From NCBI GenBank assembly GCA_036852015.1, contig JAANDG010000236.1, forward strand, positions 1 through 64,000: DNA of 64,000 nucleotides. Reading direction: 5' to 3'. A model generated the notes under the pieces. That model searched no databases. It was not told where the DNA came from and saw only the letters and a list, made by a program, of their open reading frames with translations. Below, one piece after another: positions 12,524 through 24,700 of the stretch (position 1 is its first letter; each line of letters opens with the position of its first letter). The translations under genes and the position numbers were made by a program. Origin of the DNA: Pelodera strongyloides. Taxonomy: Eukaryota > Nematoda > Chromadorea > Rhabditida > Rhabditidae.

Positions 12524-15500
12524 AGTGAGTGTGATTTTCTCTATCGGGTTCACGCGTGTACTAGTTGCCCATCATGATGTTGATAAAAACTGTGATTACT
12601 GTTTTTATTTGGAATTTCGGGTAATTATTTATTGTTCGCTTTTTTTTGTGAGTTACAGTGCAAAAGTGTATTTTTAAATAAATATGTACAAATTCAGTGG
12701 TTTGGTTTTCTGTAATGTATTCAAACATCAGTGTTTTAGAGGATTTTGACTTTTCGCTCGCACTTGTGAAAAACCCGATAGTTGTGGGAAGGATGGTCCT
12801 CTGTTGTTTCTTGCTTCTTATTCGCATTAAAGAAAGCGAATACCTCTCTTTTTATCTCACAAAGCAATTCATTTGACAATAAAGAGTGGACATCTGGTCC
12901 GGCTCGTCATAGAGAGATATGGAATGGCCAACTTTATGCTCATGTACTAGGTGGTTGCTTTTATATGTAAAACAAACAATGGCACACATGTGCTTGAAAT
13001 TGGTTTCAATGACAAAGATCACATTCACAGTGGGTGGGAATATGGTAATACTGTGCTTCTAATATCAACCCTAAGACTTTCCAATACAATACAGCCTATC
13101 CAAGTTAAGTTACTATTGATGGGCTAAAAATCAGCACTGGTGGCCCGAGCTGATAACCAGTGATAACACCGCAATCGGCCATTGTCGTACTATATTGCGC
13201 GTCTTTTGTTTACTTTATTTTTTGTCGATGAAGGTTTTTCCTTAAAATCGGAGAAATGCACTATATAGGACACACATGCAAATACAAGCAAGTCCATCAT
13301 GGGCGCCTTCTAAAAACGTACATACAGTATGCGCGTTTTGTTTCCGCTGTACTTTATATGTTTATTTTTTTAGACATGTTCGATATCAGGGAATTTTTCT
13401 TAATTTCAGGTTAAAATAAAAAAAATAAATGATCCTACTCTTAACGGTACATGGGAAAAAGACCATTATTTTTAGGATGATTAATGTTTTGAACTTCATT
13501 TGTTTTCGTAGAAAAACCTAATCAACCCAACAAATCTAATGAAACAACATGATTTGACGGGGTGAATCAAACACACAATTGTATTTAAAATCAAATGCAT
13601 TTGATGCTTAAGTGAGTATTTTATCTTCAGCTAGATTTGAAATTTATTCTTGCACGTTGTGTCAATCAACAGTGTATGTTCGATCGTACTTATGAAGTGT
13701 TCGCAAGCCATGATGTCTTCTCAAAGTTAACCACCTCAAGCTGCTTCAAATTTTACTTTCGCGTTGTTGACTTGATTATCGCTTGAGCCCCATTTATTTA
13801 CGAAATCACTATTTACATCAAGTAGTATACAATATGATTAACTATATAAATATTCCAACAAGAAGCCGAACGTTTGAAAAGACGAATGTCCAAAAATATC
13901 AAATACAAAATCTTTTTATTCGTCCAACTTTGTTGAGTGACAGTATCTTTCGATCGCGGCGTCGATTGTGTCGGTGCCGTACCGGTTTGAAGGAGAACTC
14001 AACCAGTCATTGTTACTTTCTGTTATATATGTTTACAAGGTTGTTGGTGTTGTTGTGTTCTGGTATAAGCTCGGGTCTCTTTATCTATCTTGCTATGTTT
14101 AGACCGTTCCCTGTGTACGTCAGTCAAAAGCCTTGCTTTGCATTATCACTTCAAACAAGGCCTGCAAATACTTGAATTTATGCTCGAAAATAAAAATAGA
14201 ATTTAAAATAAAGTTACTGTTTGCTATCTCTTATCTATAAGGTAATCGTTTATCAGTATATTTCTTTCGTACATACGCAAGCCATTGCAATAAGTAAACA
14301 AACACTATTTTGTCCGAGAGTGTAGTGATTTTATATGTCGTAAATTATCAGGAAACCTAATGACGGCTTTTCGTCAGATTAATTGCCCTTCTTAAGCAAA
14401 AATGTGACCACTGATAGCAAAAGGACAGCACCGGAGATCTGCCAATGAATACATTATCAGCGTTCCCTTGTTTCTTCGCTGTCTGCTTTAGGTCGTATCA
14501 ATGTAACCTTGCCACTTCTAAGCTGTTCTTTGATTTTGCAACTCTGTGGAATTCGCAATCCGATACATAATGGGCATCTTCTTGCTCTATTCCATGTCTT
14601 TGCCTCCTAGCGTCAAATATCTTTGTTCACATCACAGACAATTTCCTAAATTTACAGTACCCTCTGCGCTGACATGTCAAATGTGAAAGTTTGATAACTA
14701 ATCCGACAATTCTGTACAAAACACCCCCTGTTCGTCCAGGAACGCCCCATTTAGATGGAAGTTTCAAGAAAATCTCCGCTCCGACAAAAAAAAGCTGTAT
14801 GACAACGTTCGTAGTAGGCATGCCATCTGAGTTTCTCGTGTGTTGCACCTTACGGGCTTTTATTAGAGAAATCGTTTTCAAACACGGCTTTCTTTTTCAA
14901 AGGGTAATAATGTCTCCAACCGCCCACGTTTTTTTATAATCCCATCACAGTTAGTTAGTACCTGTACTGAGCGTTCCGCTTTTTATCTTACAAAATTCCA
15001 CATGAGAAATGCATATTCTTGTTGCTGTCACACTGTAATTGCAACCACCACTGAACACTTTTGCCTACTTTTTCGTTTATAATTCAGAATATATGTACAA
15101 CGTTTGTTAGGCCCATTTCAATATAACCTTATTTTTTATTTCTCCATCTTACTTTCCCTCACGAAAATAGTCGAAAACTAAAAATCCAAATTTATGACCT
15201 TATCCTCAACAAATTCGCCGATATTGATGTACCAATACCCACTGCTATACCGCATCCCGGGGCTAGCTGCTAGCTAACTGGCACCAATAACACGTTGGCC
15301 AATCAACGTGTACAAAATGCACATGGGCGTGGCAATTATGTTCAATTGTTGGGTAACGGCGGGTATGTTAAATTATCTTTTTCTACGCGTATGTTGTTCC
15401 AAGATATAAGAAAAAATTGTATTGGACGTTACTTGTGATGGAGGAGTAGATGGAGAAATAAAAAAAGGGGTAATTTTAAATGGGCCTGTACCTTTACTAA

Positions 15501-17680
15501 GAAATTTTTTGTTAGAGGAAACCATTTGTTGACTCTGTGTTTTGGCAACGCCTCCAAACAGCGCTAAACTATATTAATATATGGGTGCCAATGGAAAACA
15601 GAACCACTAACTAGCATCGTTTTTTTTCATATCAAAACAAACAAATCTGCAACGAAAAACTATAACTATAGTGGTTCATGACAAGTGATGCTCCGCACTA
15701 TATAGAACTCTTTTTTTTTGTTCATATTTTTAATTTTCTTTGTTTCTTCGGTGCTTCATGCTTAAGATTAAATCTAAATTTCCACCAACATCAATTTGTT
15801 GGGGTCAAAAAAAGAGGAACGGCACTACTTTGGTTGACCTTGAAATGGAAATAAACTTGTCGGAAGACGATCGCTAATCCCATGTACTCGGAAGGCACGC
15901 GGAAATTGTTCATTGTATACCTGAACTATCAAAAAGTGAAATGTGAAGGAGAGAGTAAAATTTCAACGATACCGGGTACGTGGGCATAAATACTTTGCTG
16001 TTTTGCTTTCTTACCACTAAACACTTTTGGGCATTGGAAAATTTCTAATTTTCTCAATACTTTACTTGGCAAGTAGTACCAGTAACGGAAATGTAAAGAT
16101 GTTTCCGGTTGTCCAAATGTATCCCAAGTAATGTAGATTAAACACCGGATGTATAGGAAGTTAAGAAGTTAAGACATCCGGTAGGATGAGACTAATCAAT
16201 TTTCCTATCGTCCGTTGACAACCTGCATATCCCTGGCCATGGGTGATCTCTACTCTAAGGCCCGTTTCTTCTAGTCTTATTTCAAACGGATGTAAAAAAT
16301 GAGCTCGTGACCCACATAATCGATCATTTGCATAACAGTGTTTCATAGGCAAAGTGATGTATGGATTGCAACACCTGATGAAGCGTACTTAAGAGAGCAA
16401 CAGCTGCGGTAGAGCTAATTGTGAGTTAACCATCCTCGGACCTCTCCATAACTGAGCAACTTAAGCAACTGTTAAACATCTCCAAACGTTTATCTTCGCC
16501 AAGTGCACCCAAAATGGACAAGTTTTCAGTTCATTTCCATATTCCGCTTGGATACAAAATCCACCCTGTCGTCCTTATAACAAAATAACTTCATTCTTTA
16601 GGTAAAGAGGAACTTTCCTAATCCGGTGGTAAATCAGTGCTCTAAGCCAGGAAACAGACTTGACTGGGTCCTGACCACGACCTGCATGCTATATTTTAGG
16701 TTGGCGTCTGTTGTGCTGTAAAAGACCCCTTCCCTAATGTCCTAATAATTTACCGGTGATCCCCATTTGTCTTCTCGAGCCACTTGCTCCAATTCAAATT
16801 TTCGATTCAATGGTGGTGATCACCGCTGTTAATTTCCAATGTCTCTTCCACTGATTTCTAGCATCAAATGAAAATATTTGGATCATTTTGTTCTCTCGAC
16901 CTCTATCCTTTAGACTCACCAACGCCCTTGACTGTTCATTTATGTTACCAACTCATCAGATTCACATGTTCTCACATTTGAAACATTGTAGAAGCGTTTT
17001 AACACATGTATCATTCCCAAAACACAAACGCAGAATTCACAATAAAAAGCTGATGTGTCGCTTTTCCGTATGACGTGCACAACATGAAATTTTTAAGTGC
17101 AAAAGCCATACTATTGTTAGTTGTCTTATACTGCGATTGGTTTGTAGGAGACTATCGTTTCCGTACGTGTTTCTTTCACTTTGCTGTAGTTTGGTTTGCC
17201 TTCTGACCACTTGTTCTTCCTCTTTCTTCTACACTTATCAACAAACGTCAAAACCTCAGCGAAGGAGTGTGCGTCTCTAAAACAGAGATCACATTTGCGG
17301 GATAGAGATGTCTCGGGAGGCGTTTAATTCTACGAAACGCACTCACCATGGGGGAGACTAACCAAAAGTACATTTGTTATGTGGGTACCACTTGGGTCTC
17401 TTTGAATGGCTCACATACATGCTTCTGCACATCCATGCGTTATGTATTCAGAAAAAAGTACTTTTACAGGAGCAACTCCCTACAGTAACCCAATTGTTAT
17501 GGCATTCTTATTTATTTCATATTGATGTCTAGGAAAAAATTGCTACAATATTTGGTAACTTATCACAGAGTTTAATTTTCTATGAGTATATTTAACACAA
17601 CATTCGTAAGAAACTGTACTAAGGGCCTCTGATAAGGACCTGTAGATCATTTTCGTGTTTTGTGGTTCTTTCTTTTTTGT
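12524..17680. other. Intergenic, no gene supported
   Basis: About 5.2 kb of AT-rich sequence between two plus-strand genes. The longest open frame (13783-14175) lacks family similarity, splice context and protein-like composition. A 9-bp perfect hairpin occurs at 16144-16182, and homopolymer T runs near 15710. Nothing else stands out. Confidence 0.6.
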
Positions 17681-17687
17681 ATCTCAG
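17679..17687 (+). promoter_or_regulatory. Candidate trans-splice acceptor, carbonic anhydrase gene
   Basis: A T-rich tract ending GTATCTCAG lies 49 nt before the start codon. It could receive a spliced leader or end a 5' UTR intron. Confidence 0.35.
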
Positions 17688-17736
17688 TCACTTATCTTTG
17701 TCAACTTTATCAACATTAAGTTGCAACTTTTAAGGA

Positions 17737-20700
17737 ATGGTCGTGAGAAACTTTCTTCTGCTTGCGGGACTGGCAGGTGAGTTTTGTTTGTTTACGACTT
17801 ACAATATATCCTTTGCATTTAGAAAAGATGGCATTTCATATGCTTTCATGTAGTTGATTGCCCACTTTATTTTGCGATCTGTTGCTTGTTCAGACTCCCG
17901 TTATGATCTATGTCCTAGGTCAATTTAGACGACCGAATCACGGCAGTGACATGAATGGCTAAAATAGATTCCGCTACTCGAAAGCAAATCAGATTTTCGG
18001 CCAAAAAATCAGAAGTTAGACCTCAGACAGCGGAACTTCATGACGAGTCACTTCCGATTGAATAGTTTGTCAATAGAAGTTGCGTAAATGTGGTGATTTG
18101 ACGGGGTTGCATGCCGAAATGGATGCACTTGAAATACTTGATGGGTTATACCTAACAATTAGACAAGGCCTGTGATCTTAATACATATACAAACTAAACT
18201 TTTGAGTTCTTATTCTAGGAGTCCTCTCGGCGAAGGATGGCTGGGGTTATGAAGAATGGGACGGTCCAGACACATGGGACGGAGTATGCATGGTATGTTG
18301 ACAACATTATCGAATACTTGTTATGTGCGGTGGTATTCTATGTTGCTTACATCGCACAAGTCTGCCTTACTTTTAGTTAGTGAGGCTTGATGTTACAAAA
18401 GAAAAAAAGCACCCAATGCAATGACATTCAATTTAGCGCGGCCAACAAAGTCTTGGAGTAAATCTAGTAAATGGAGGCAGGACACGATGTTTATTTGTAA
18501 TGGGGGCAGGTGGCACAGCGCAAAAGTCGCTCTCTCAAAAGCAGCGCCGCGTTGCGGCTAGCCGGTTCGATTCCTGACCGGGCAGACCAAGCCTTCTCAT
18601 TTCATTGGTAGCAATTTAGTTTTCAGTGCAAGACACTGTTTCTGTATTAGTCTACTTTTTTGTAAAGAACCGCAATTCAGACGGGGCGAAGCCAAAGCCC
18701 AATCGATATCCATGCATCCGAAATCGACTACGCATTGATACACAGGTGCGCGCATTGTTTGATGTTTTCTTTAAATGTTTATTGGATCAACGAGACCTAA
18801 TCACCTAAAGTCAAAGTGAAGGACTAGTATTTTCTGTTACACTCATTAGCTCTAGACGGGAACCCAGAATTTAGCAACTTTCAAACTCTTTACCTGAATA
18901 GTACAAACAAATAAAATTCATGCCCAGAATTTAAGAACTTATTTGTTTACATTATTATGCAAACGCCTCATTTCAGACTTCACTTCGTCCACTACGACTA
19001 TAGGAATATGATTACGCTAAACAACAATGGGCATACAAGTTAGTCTCGCTTTCCCTTTTTTTGGAAAGCTATGCGGGACTTACTTTGCAAGTTTAACATT
19101 CCCTAAACTTAAACTCTGGTTTTTGCTCTTGTGCGCAGTTAACAGTTATTTACATCTGCGTCGTCCCAATTCTCAAAGTTATTTGTTGGTGGATAACCGA
19201 AAAACTTGAGTGTCTTTGCAAACAAGCAAAATGACCGTTCGGAGGGTGGATATGTGTGAAAAAGACGCAGATAAACTGGTGCCCACACAATTTAATGAGG
19301 GGTTGTTGAACAACACAATGAAAATTAAGTACCATTTCGACACGATGGACAAGATTATCAAGGTTGGGAATGGGACAAATGCAGGCAACTTAGATTCATT
19401 AGTTTTGTCGCAGAAGAGATTGTGCCCTTATTTGTACTCTTAAATTTTGTTTCTTTTTAGTTTCTGGTTCCGGGTTCAGCACCTGGTTGAGCAAGCAGCC
19501 ATATATTACGAATGGTGGCTTAAAACATAAATACAAACTGGAACAGTTCCACTTACATTGGGCGGATGAGGATCATCATGGATCAGAACATAAGCTCGGC
19601 GGACTCAGCTACGCAGCCGAGGTAAGCGAACTGTCTAATGCGATCTGATACTGGACATCAAACTGTATTTTGAACAAGTCGTAATCACTTTAAACATTTA
19701 TTTGCAGCACTATCTAAAGGGCTGAGCACGGCTATAACTTCCTATTTCAGCTTCACCTCGTCCACCACCGAGAGGATTTGACTTTTAGGGAGGCCGTTAA
19801 GGTAAAATTTTGAAAACAACATCTGCATTTACAAGTCATTACAATTTCTTAATAGAATACTCAAAATTAGATATGTAAGCTTTATTTTATGTACCGATTC
19901 CCAAGCCGGCTCATTTTTCTAAATGTTTCATTATAAAGGTTCGTGGGGGATTGGCGGTGGTCGGTGTATTCCTCACCATTGGGGACGATAGCAGGGCAAT
20001 GGAAGCTGTTGCGAGCATACTTCCAGAGGTTGGACATCCCGGTATGTGGTGTAATAATGATGTTCTTTGCGCATACATTCCCTCTAGACAATGAACACCG
20101 GGATTCTAAGAGACTAGAATCTCTTCTGTACATATGATGTGTCAACTCAGATTACGATTTAAAGTTTCAAGTATTTAGGTAACACGACTGAGGTTCACGG
20201 ATTCCATACCAGACGTCTACTTCCCGTTCGTCATGACGCCTTTTATAGGTATACATAAACATTTTTGCAGAAAACTGCCCCATTCTATAGGAGTATTTTT
20301 TTGATTGACACATGACGTAATCACTTATTATTATTTTATCGAGTTTGATTTCACCTTGAGAACGTTCTAAAAAAGTTATTAGGAAAACGACATCACCATG
20401 CACATGCTAAAACAATCATGTTCTTAAGCAGCATTACATATTTGCATTCGGAAGTAATTATTCTCATAATGGAAGAAATATTAATAAAAAACATCCTCCT
20501 ATGCCTTCCAGGTATGATGGCTCTCTCACAACACCTGGCTGCTTCGAATCGGTCATTTGGACAATAATTGCTGAACCAATTGTGGTCACTCGCAAACAGG
20601 TCACATATTAACCATTAAGTAATCAAAACAATTGTTCATCTTTATGGGAAAGCTCGGTATCTCTAATGGAAACGGAGCATCATTTCAAATGCAGTCTATA

Positions 20701-21060
20701 TTCAGATGGACGCCCTTCGCAGCGTGCACTCGGTTGAGGGAAAACCCTACAAATACAACAACAGGCCCATCCAGCCACTTAACGGCAGAAAGGTTAGACT
20801 ATTCAATCAATAGGAGAATCAATCGAATAAAATCGATAACCGCTATTCGCTAATAATGTAATATGCAATTAAGCGTCCCGAACATGTAACAAAAAGAAGA
20901 ACCACGGCAGTCAAAGTCCATTGAATAAGACTGGCTATATTTTTAGGTTCTCTACCGCCCGAGCCACTTTGACAAGTCTCTTCTCTGTGGAGCCGGCACT
21001 GAATATTTGCCACTTGCAACATTTATTATCGTCTTTGTGTTTTCTTTCTTCCACCTCTAA
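17737..21060 (+). CDS. Alpha carbonic anhydrase, secreted, with C-terminal membrane-anchor tail
   Basis: Eleven exons give 304 residues: 17737-17776, 18219-18292, 18681-18745, 18977-19038, 19461-19621, 19751-19801, 19939-20041, 20179-20248, 20512-20599, 20706-20792, 20947-21060. It should catalyse reversible CO2 hydration. An N-terminal signal peptide ([18 protein letters not shown]) precedes the CA domain. Seen in order: QSPIDI (43-48), NNNGH with the proton-shuttle His79, FHLHW giving zinc ligands His111 and His113, GSEH with the gatekeeping Glu123, LHLVHH giving the third ligand His136, and SLTTPGC with the Thr199-equivalent Thr215. Cys37 and Cys219 sit where secreted CAs form their conserved disulfide. 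The enzyme therefore looks fully active. The last 17 residues are hydrophobic with no cytoplasmic tail after GAGTE, suggesting GPI attachment; a tail anchor is the alternative. The 65-nt QSPIDI exon is easily missed but restores phase exactly. Confidence 0.95.
18500..18592 (+). repeat. tRNA-promoter-like segment in CA intron 2, candidate SINE
   Basis: TGGCACAGCGC matches an A box and, about 55 bases on, GGTTCGATTCC is a perfect B box, followed by TGACCGGGCAG. The A-to-B spacing suits an internal pol III promoter, but no clean cloverleaf with anticodon arm forms, which is the usual state of a tRNA-derived SINE head. It lies wholly inside intron 2 (18293-18680) of the carbonic anhydrase gene on the same strand. 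Confidence 0.4.
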
Positions 21061-21338
21061 TTTTCTAACGACTTTAGTCTTCTTCTTATGGTAAGACATT
21101 TTAGATGTTACTCATCATCGGTATTTGAGAATGAACGGTTATAATAACAACAAGCAAAAACCAGAAGTACGATACTATACTATAACCGAATTATTAAAAA
21201 TGTGTTAAGAATATGCCGATCATTGACTCGAGCAGATTCATTTTCTTAAAATCCATAAATTGCTAAACGGAATAATTTCCGAAGCCACAGAAAAACCGTC
21301 GTTGACCGGTCAACAAATGGTTTACACCGAAAAAAATT

Positions 21339-21421
21339 ACCATTTGGTGACCATGTAGTGACTAGTTGACGATTTTTGATTAACTTGGTAACGAGAAAGT
21401 CGCCAAGTGGTCACCAAATGG
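21339..21421. repeat. Inverted repeat, 13-bp perfect arms
   Basis: CCATTTGGTGACC near 21339 is the exact reverse complement of GGTCACCAAATGG near 21409, and similarity extends several bases inwards with mismatches. Related GGTCAAC/CAAATGG words occur just to the left (21307-21321). It looks like the core of a small palindromic repeat element. Confidence 0.55.
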
Positions 21422-22280
21422 GATGGCCTTCCGGCAAATGGTTCTTCCGTTTTCAATGCTATTTTGTATCCTTATATTCACATCCGAAACCTTGCTTTAA
21501 GAAGTATTCGAAAATTATTTCTAGTAATTTACCTATCTCATTTAAAATAGAAAGTTTCTTCAGAGATATATATATACCTTAATAATTCGCGCTATCTATT
21601 TTAAAAATAGCATTCTCATTCTAAAAAAATATGTTTTTATTTACTTACACATTTATTTTTAATAGGCTCTCATGATCTCAACTATTCGAATTACAGTGTA
21701 TAAAACTTCAGAGTTCAATATGTGTTTGATTTATTTTCATTCTAAGCATTGGGCAGGCGTCATTCTTCAAGTGCACCATGGTGACGATCCATTTTTTGGA
21801 TTAATTTTATCATGTGAAGTGTGTCCTCAGATATACGAGAGAAGTTTGCAAGACTATGTTTATGTAACCGTAAAATTACTTGGATGGTTCTTAATTATTC
21901 GTGCAGTAAAACTTTGAGCAGGAGAATCGCTAACTACGTTTACCTAATTATTTTGTGAAATTGAAAAAAAAACACGCGGAAATACGAAAGAGTTTATTCA
22001 TCCCTCGACATAATAGGGTACAATACAGAATAAATAGGGTACAATAGATCAATGAAAGGTAAATTAAAGTCAGGAAACCCATATTTAAGTTAGTTATTAT
22101 TGAAAATCACAGCACAACTGTGCCAGCAGAATACCACAGTCTCAAAAAGGCATACGAAGGTGTTGCGATTCCCACTGTAGTGCGATCACTTTAAAAGGCA
22201 TATTTTGGTTTTTTTGTTTGTTTTTTAGCCCGTGAAATACCGAAATATGCGCTTAAAACAAAGGATAGATCAATGAAGAT

Positions 22281-22303
22281 AATAAATAAATAAATAAATA
22301 AAG
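22281..22303. repeat. (TAAA)n microsatellite
   Basis: Five to six tandem TAAA units in the 3' intergenic region; simple-sequence repeat without other features. Confidence 0.85.
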
Positions 22304-22768
22304 TTAGATAAATATATAGGGAACATTGGGTATTCGGAAGCTTATAAACTTTACAAATCCTATGAACACAAGCTTAGTCATCAGAATGTAGTTATTGCGA
22401 AAATAAAAGAAGCATTGCTGAAACGTTGGCTGCTATCAATCACACGAAAGAAGGTGTAGACGATTTAAAAACAAATTGTTGACGACAGCGCAAAATGACA
22501 CGTTTTGCTGAACACTAGAGTTGTATCGAGAATCGTTTCTTTTCTTATTAAAATACATGTGCACTTGAATAGTTGTGCAATTCATTGAGGACAAATATAA
22601 GAATGAACCTCTAATTTAAAACCTAAAAGAAATTTCGAATTTCATATTCACTTTGAACATGAAATTCTGATGTCAGATTTAGTGCTATCTGGGCGACAAG
22701 CATCCTGCCTGACACACAGACGAAGACAAAGGCGGCGGTGAAGCAATCAAATCTTGGAATATGGTGAT

Positions 22769-24668
22769 TTAGATGGGTAGTTCGAGATTCTTTCTAGTGT
22801 TTACAACACGTGTCACGTAGAGGTAGAAGAAGTCGGCATAAAGAACGGTCTGCACAATTCCGGCCACGGTGGCAATTGGATCGAAGAACGACTCAGTGTG
22901 GTATCTGCAATGAACGCACACTTGTAAAGGGACAGTAGATATTCTCTGTTTTCACCCTGCGTCATGCGATCTGTGTATAGTGAGTGTGCAATGGAAATAT
23001 TTTTCGTGTTAAATGGTATACAAGCGTATGTTAATCATAAAAGCAAATAGTAAATTTCCCGCGTAGAGGGTTACTTTAATGTGTTGATATACAAACTCCA
23101 AACATGAGACACCAAAAAACTACGGTGCACTAAATTTAACTGTTTATTGTTAGAAGTGCAGCTTCAGCGGTTTTTTCAATATAGTATTTTCAAATTCCCT
23201 TAAATAGGCCAGAAATTCCTAAATTCCCGATAGGTAAAGCGTAATCAGCGATATAAGTTTACCTGTAAATCCAGTTGAGCAAGTAGAGTCCTCTGTAAAT
23301 TCCTAGTGCGAATAGATAGTGAGCGGTAATGGTTTCTGCTGATCCTGTCGATTGAAGCATGAAGAGCTGAGGCATGATGGCCACTGCCTCCAGGTAGATA
23401 CTAAATAAGGAAGTGAACAGTTATTAAAGATGGATTTGTTACAATAAACGAACAAAATTCAAATGATTTGCCTGCTCTACTGGAGTTTTTGAATGCCAAA
23501 GAAAAATTATAAATTCGTCGCGCTTGAAAATCTATGTTTTACTGGGGGAGTAAGAAAGAGAACAATCGTAAAAAAAATTGAAGCCACAGATTTCTCGGTT
23601 TAAAGTGAACAACTGAAGCGCTACAGACTTGTTGCGATATCCATAACGAAAAGGGGGCCGCGCGTTTATTTAAGTGTCATGAAGTTTAAAATGCAATCTA
23701 TCACGATTTCATTTGCATTCTAGGTGCTTAAATAGGAGATCAATATGTGTATTTACCTGAATGTCCATGCAATCTCCATAAATGTGAACTCGTGGTTAAT
23801 AAGAAGCGACAAGATAACACAAGGGACGACCAAAAGTTCAACACGGAAATAATCGGAAGCTCTCTCATATGTGGGACGAAACTAAAATCAACGATATGAA
23901 ATTATAGATAATCAATTAATTAATTAGCCCCAAACATTTGCAGAATACACTCAGAAAGTTATTTAAAAATAAAGTACCCAAAAACCAACCTTGGCGAGCA
24001 TTAGGTACAGAGTTCCGAACGACGAAACAAGGAAGAACACCTTAACATCAAAATAATTAGAAAAGCAACGAATAACATTTTAAACATAAAACAGCAATGA
24101 TTTTCTACAGCCTGGAAGAATAGACCACACGTAGTTGAATGAAGAAAAGAAATGAAAGAATTAAAATAATGTATGCAAATATTTGTATTAGAAAGAAAAC
24201 AGGGAAATGATCAAATGCGTGACTAAATAATATGATTATTTTGTAAATAACATTCAAAAATCACCTTCATCGATGTGTTGTAAACAGAAACAAATGTTGT
24301 GAATAAATCCATGTAGCGAGCCACGAAGACCAGTGCGAAGAGTGCTTGCGATCTAGACGTTTATAATAATAATAATTTATTTCCAGTTGCATCGATTCTT
24401 TCAGTTTATAAAATTAATATTTTAAAAATTAAATATGGAACTGCCCTTCAGGGCCCCGAATGGAGCCCTGCAGTTCGCTACATTAGCACAAACATTCACA
24501 ATATATCGCTAATCAAATGGGAATTTAACGTCCTAATAAATAACTAGCAGTGATTAAGGTTTACCTGGCTGAGATTCCTGATACAGATCTTGTCTTCCAC
24601 ATCTTCGCAAGCAATATGAGAATTGCCACCAAGTGGCTCATATCAGCAGCAAGACGAAAAATATTCAT
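22769..24668 (-). CDS. erd-2: ER lumen protein-retaining receptor (KDEL receptor)
   Basis: Six exons (24565-24668, 24265-24352, 23990-24040, 23757-23881, 23263-23400, 22769-22904) give 213 residues, the family's usual length. The receptor binds HDEL/KDEL-type C-terminal signals of escaped ER luminal proteins in the Golgi and returns them in COPI vesicles. Family landmarks are collinear end to end: [13 protein letters not shown] at the N-terminus, GISARSQALF (the GIS-x-KSQ signature), [65 protein letters not shown], and [14 protein letters not shown] near the end. The conserved Arg5 and the Arg and Asp residues lining the signal-binding cavity are present. Seven hydrophobic segments are visible, and the short basic C-terminal tail fits COPI binding. 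The start follows a TCTGCAG acceptor by 25 nt. The symbol follows the C. elegans naming of the single-copy orthologue and is inferred. Confidence 0.97.
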
Positions 24669-24693
24669 CTTGGGCTCTTTCTTGGTTTGGAAC

Positions 24694-24700
24694 CTGCAGA
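24694..24700 (-). promoter_or_regulatory. Candidate trans-splice acceptor, KDEL receptor gene
   Basis: Minus-strand TCTTCTGCAG ends 25 nt before the start codon with no clear partner donor upstream. Confidence 0.45.

Larger units (their letters stand above)
21061..22768. other. Convergent 3' intergenic region
   Basis: Lies between the stop codons of the convergent carbonic anhydrase and KDEL-receptor genes, so it must hold both 3' UTRs. It contains an inverted repeat at 21339-21421 and a (TAAA)n run near 22281-22303. A minus-strand AATAAA equivalent lies at 21992-21997. No exon is supported. Confidence 0.6.

Noticed and set aside
13783..14175. 130-codon open frame
   Set aside because: No family similarity, no splice or start context, and Arg/Ser/Leu-rich composition typical of chance frames.
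18437..18480. Possible CA exon reading [10 protein letters not shown] as a degenerate QSPID
   Set aside because: It leaves the next exon out of phase; the exon at 18681-18745 encodes a true QSPIDI and restores phase exactly.
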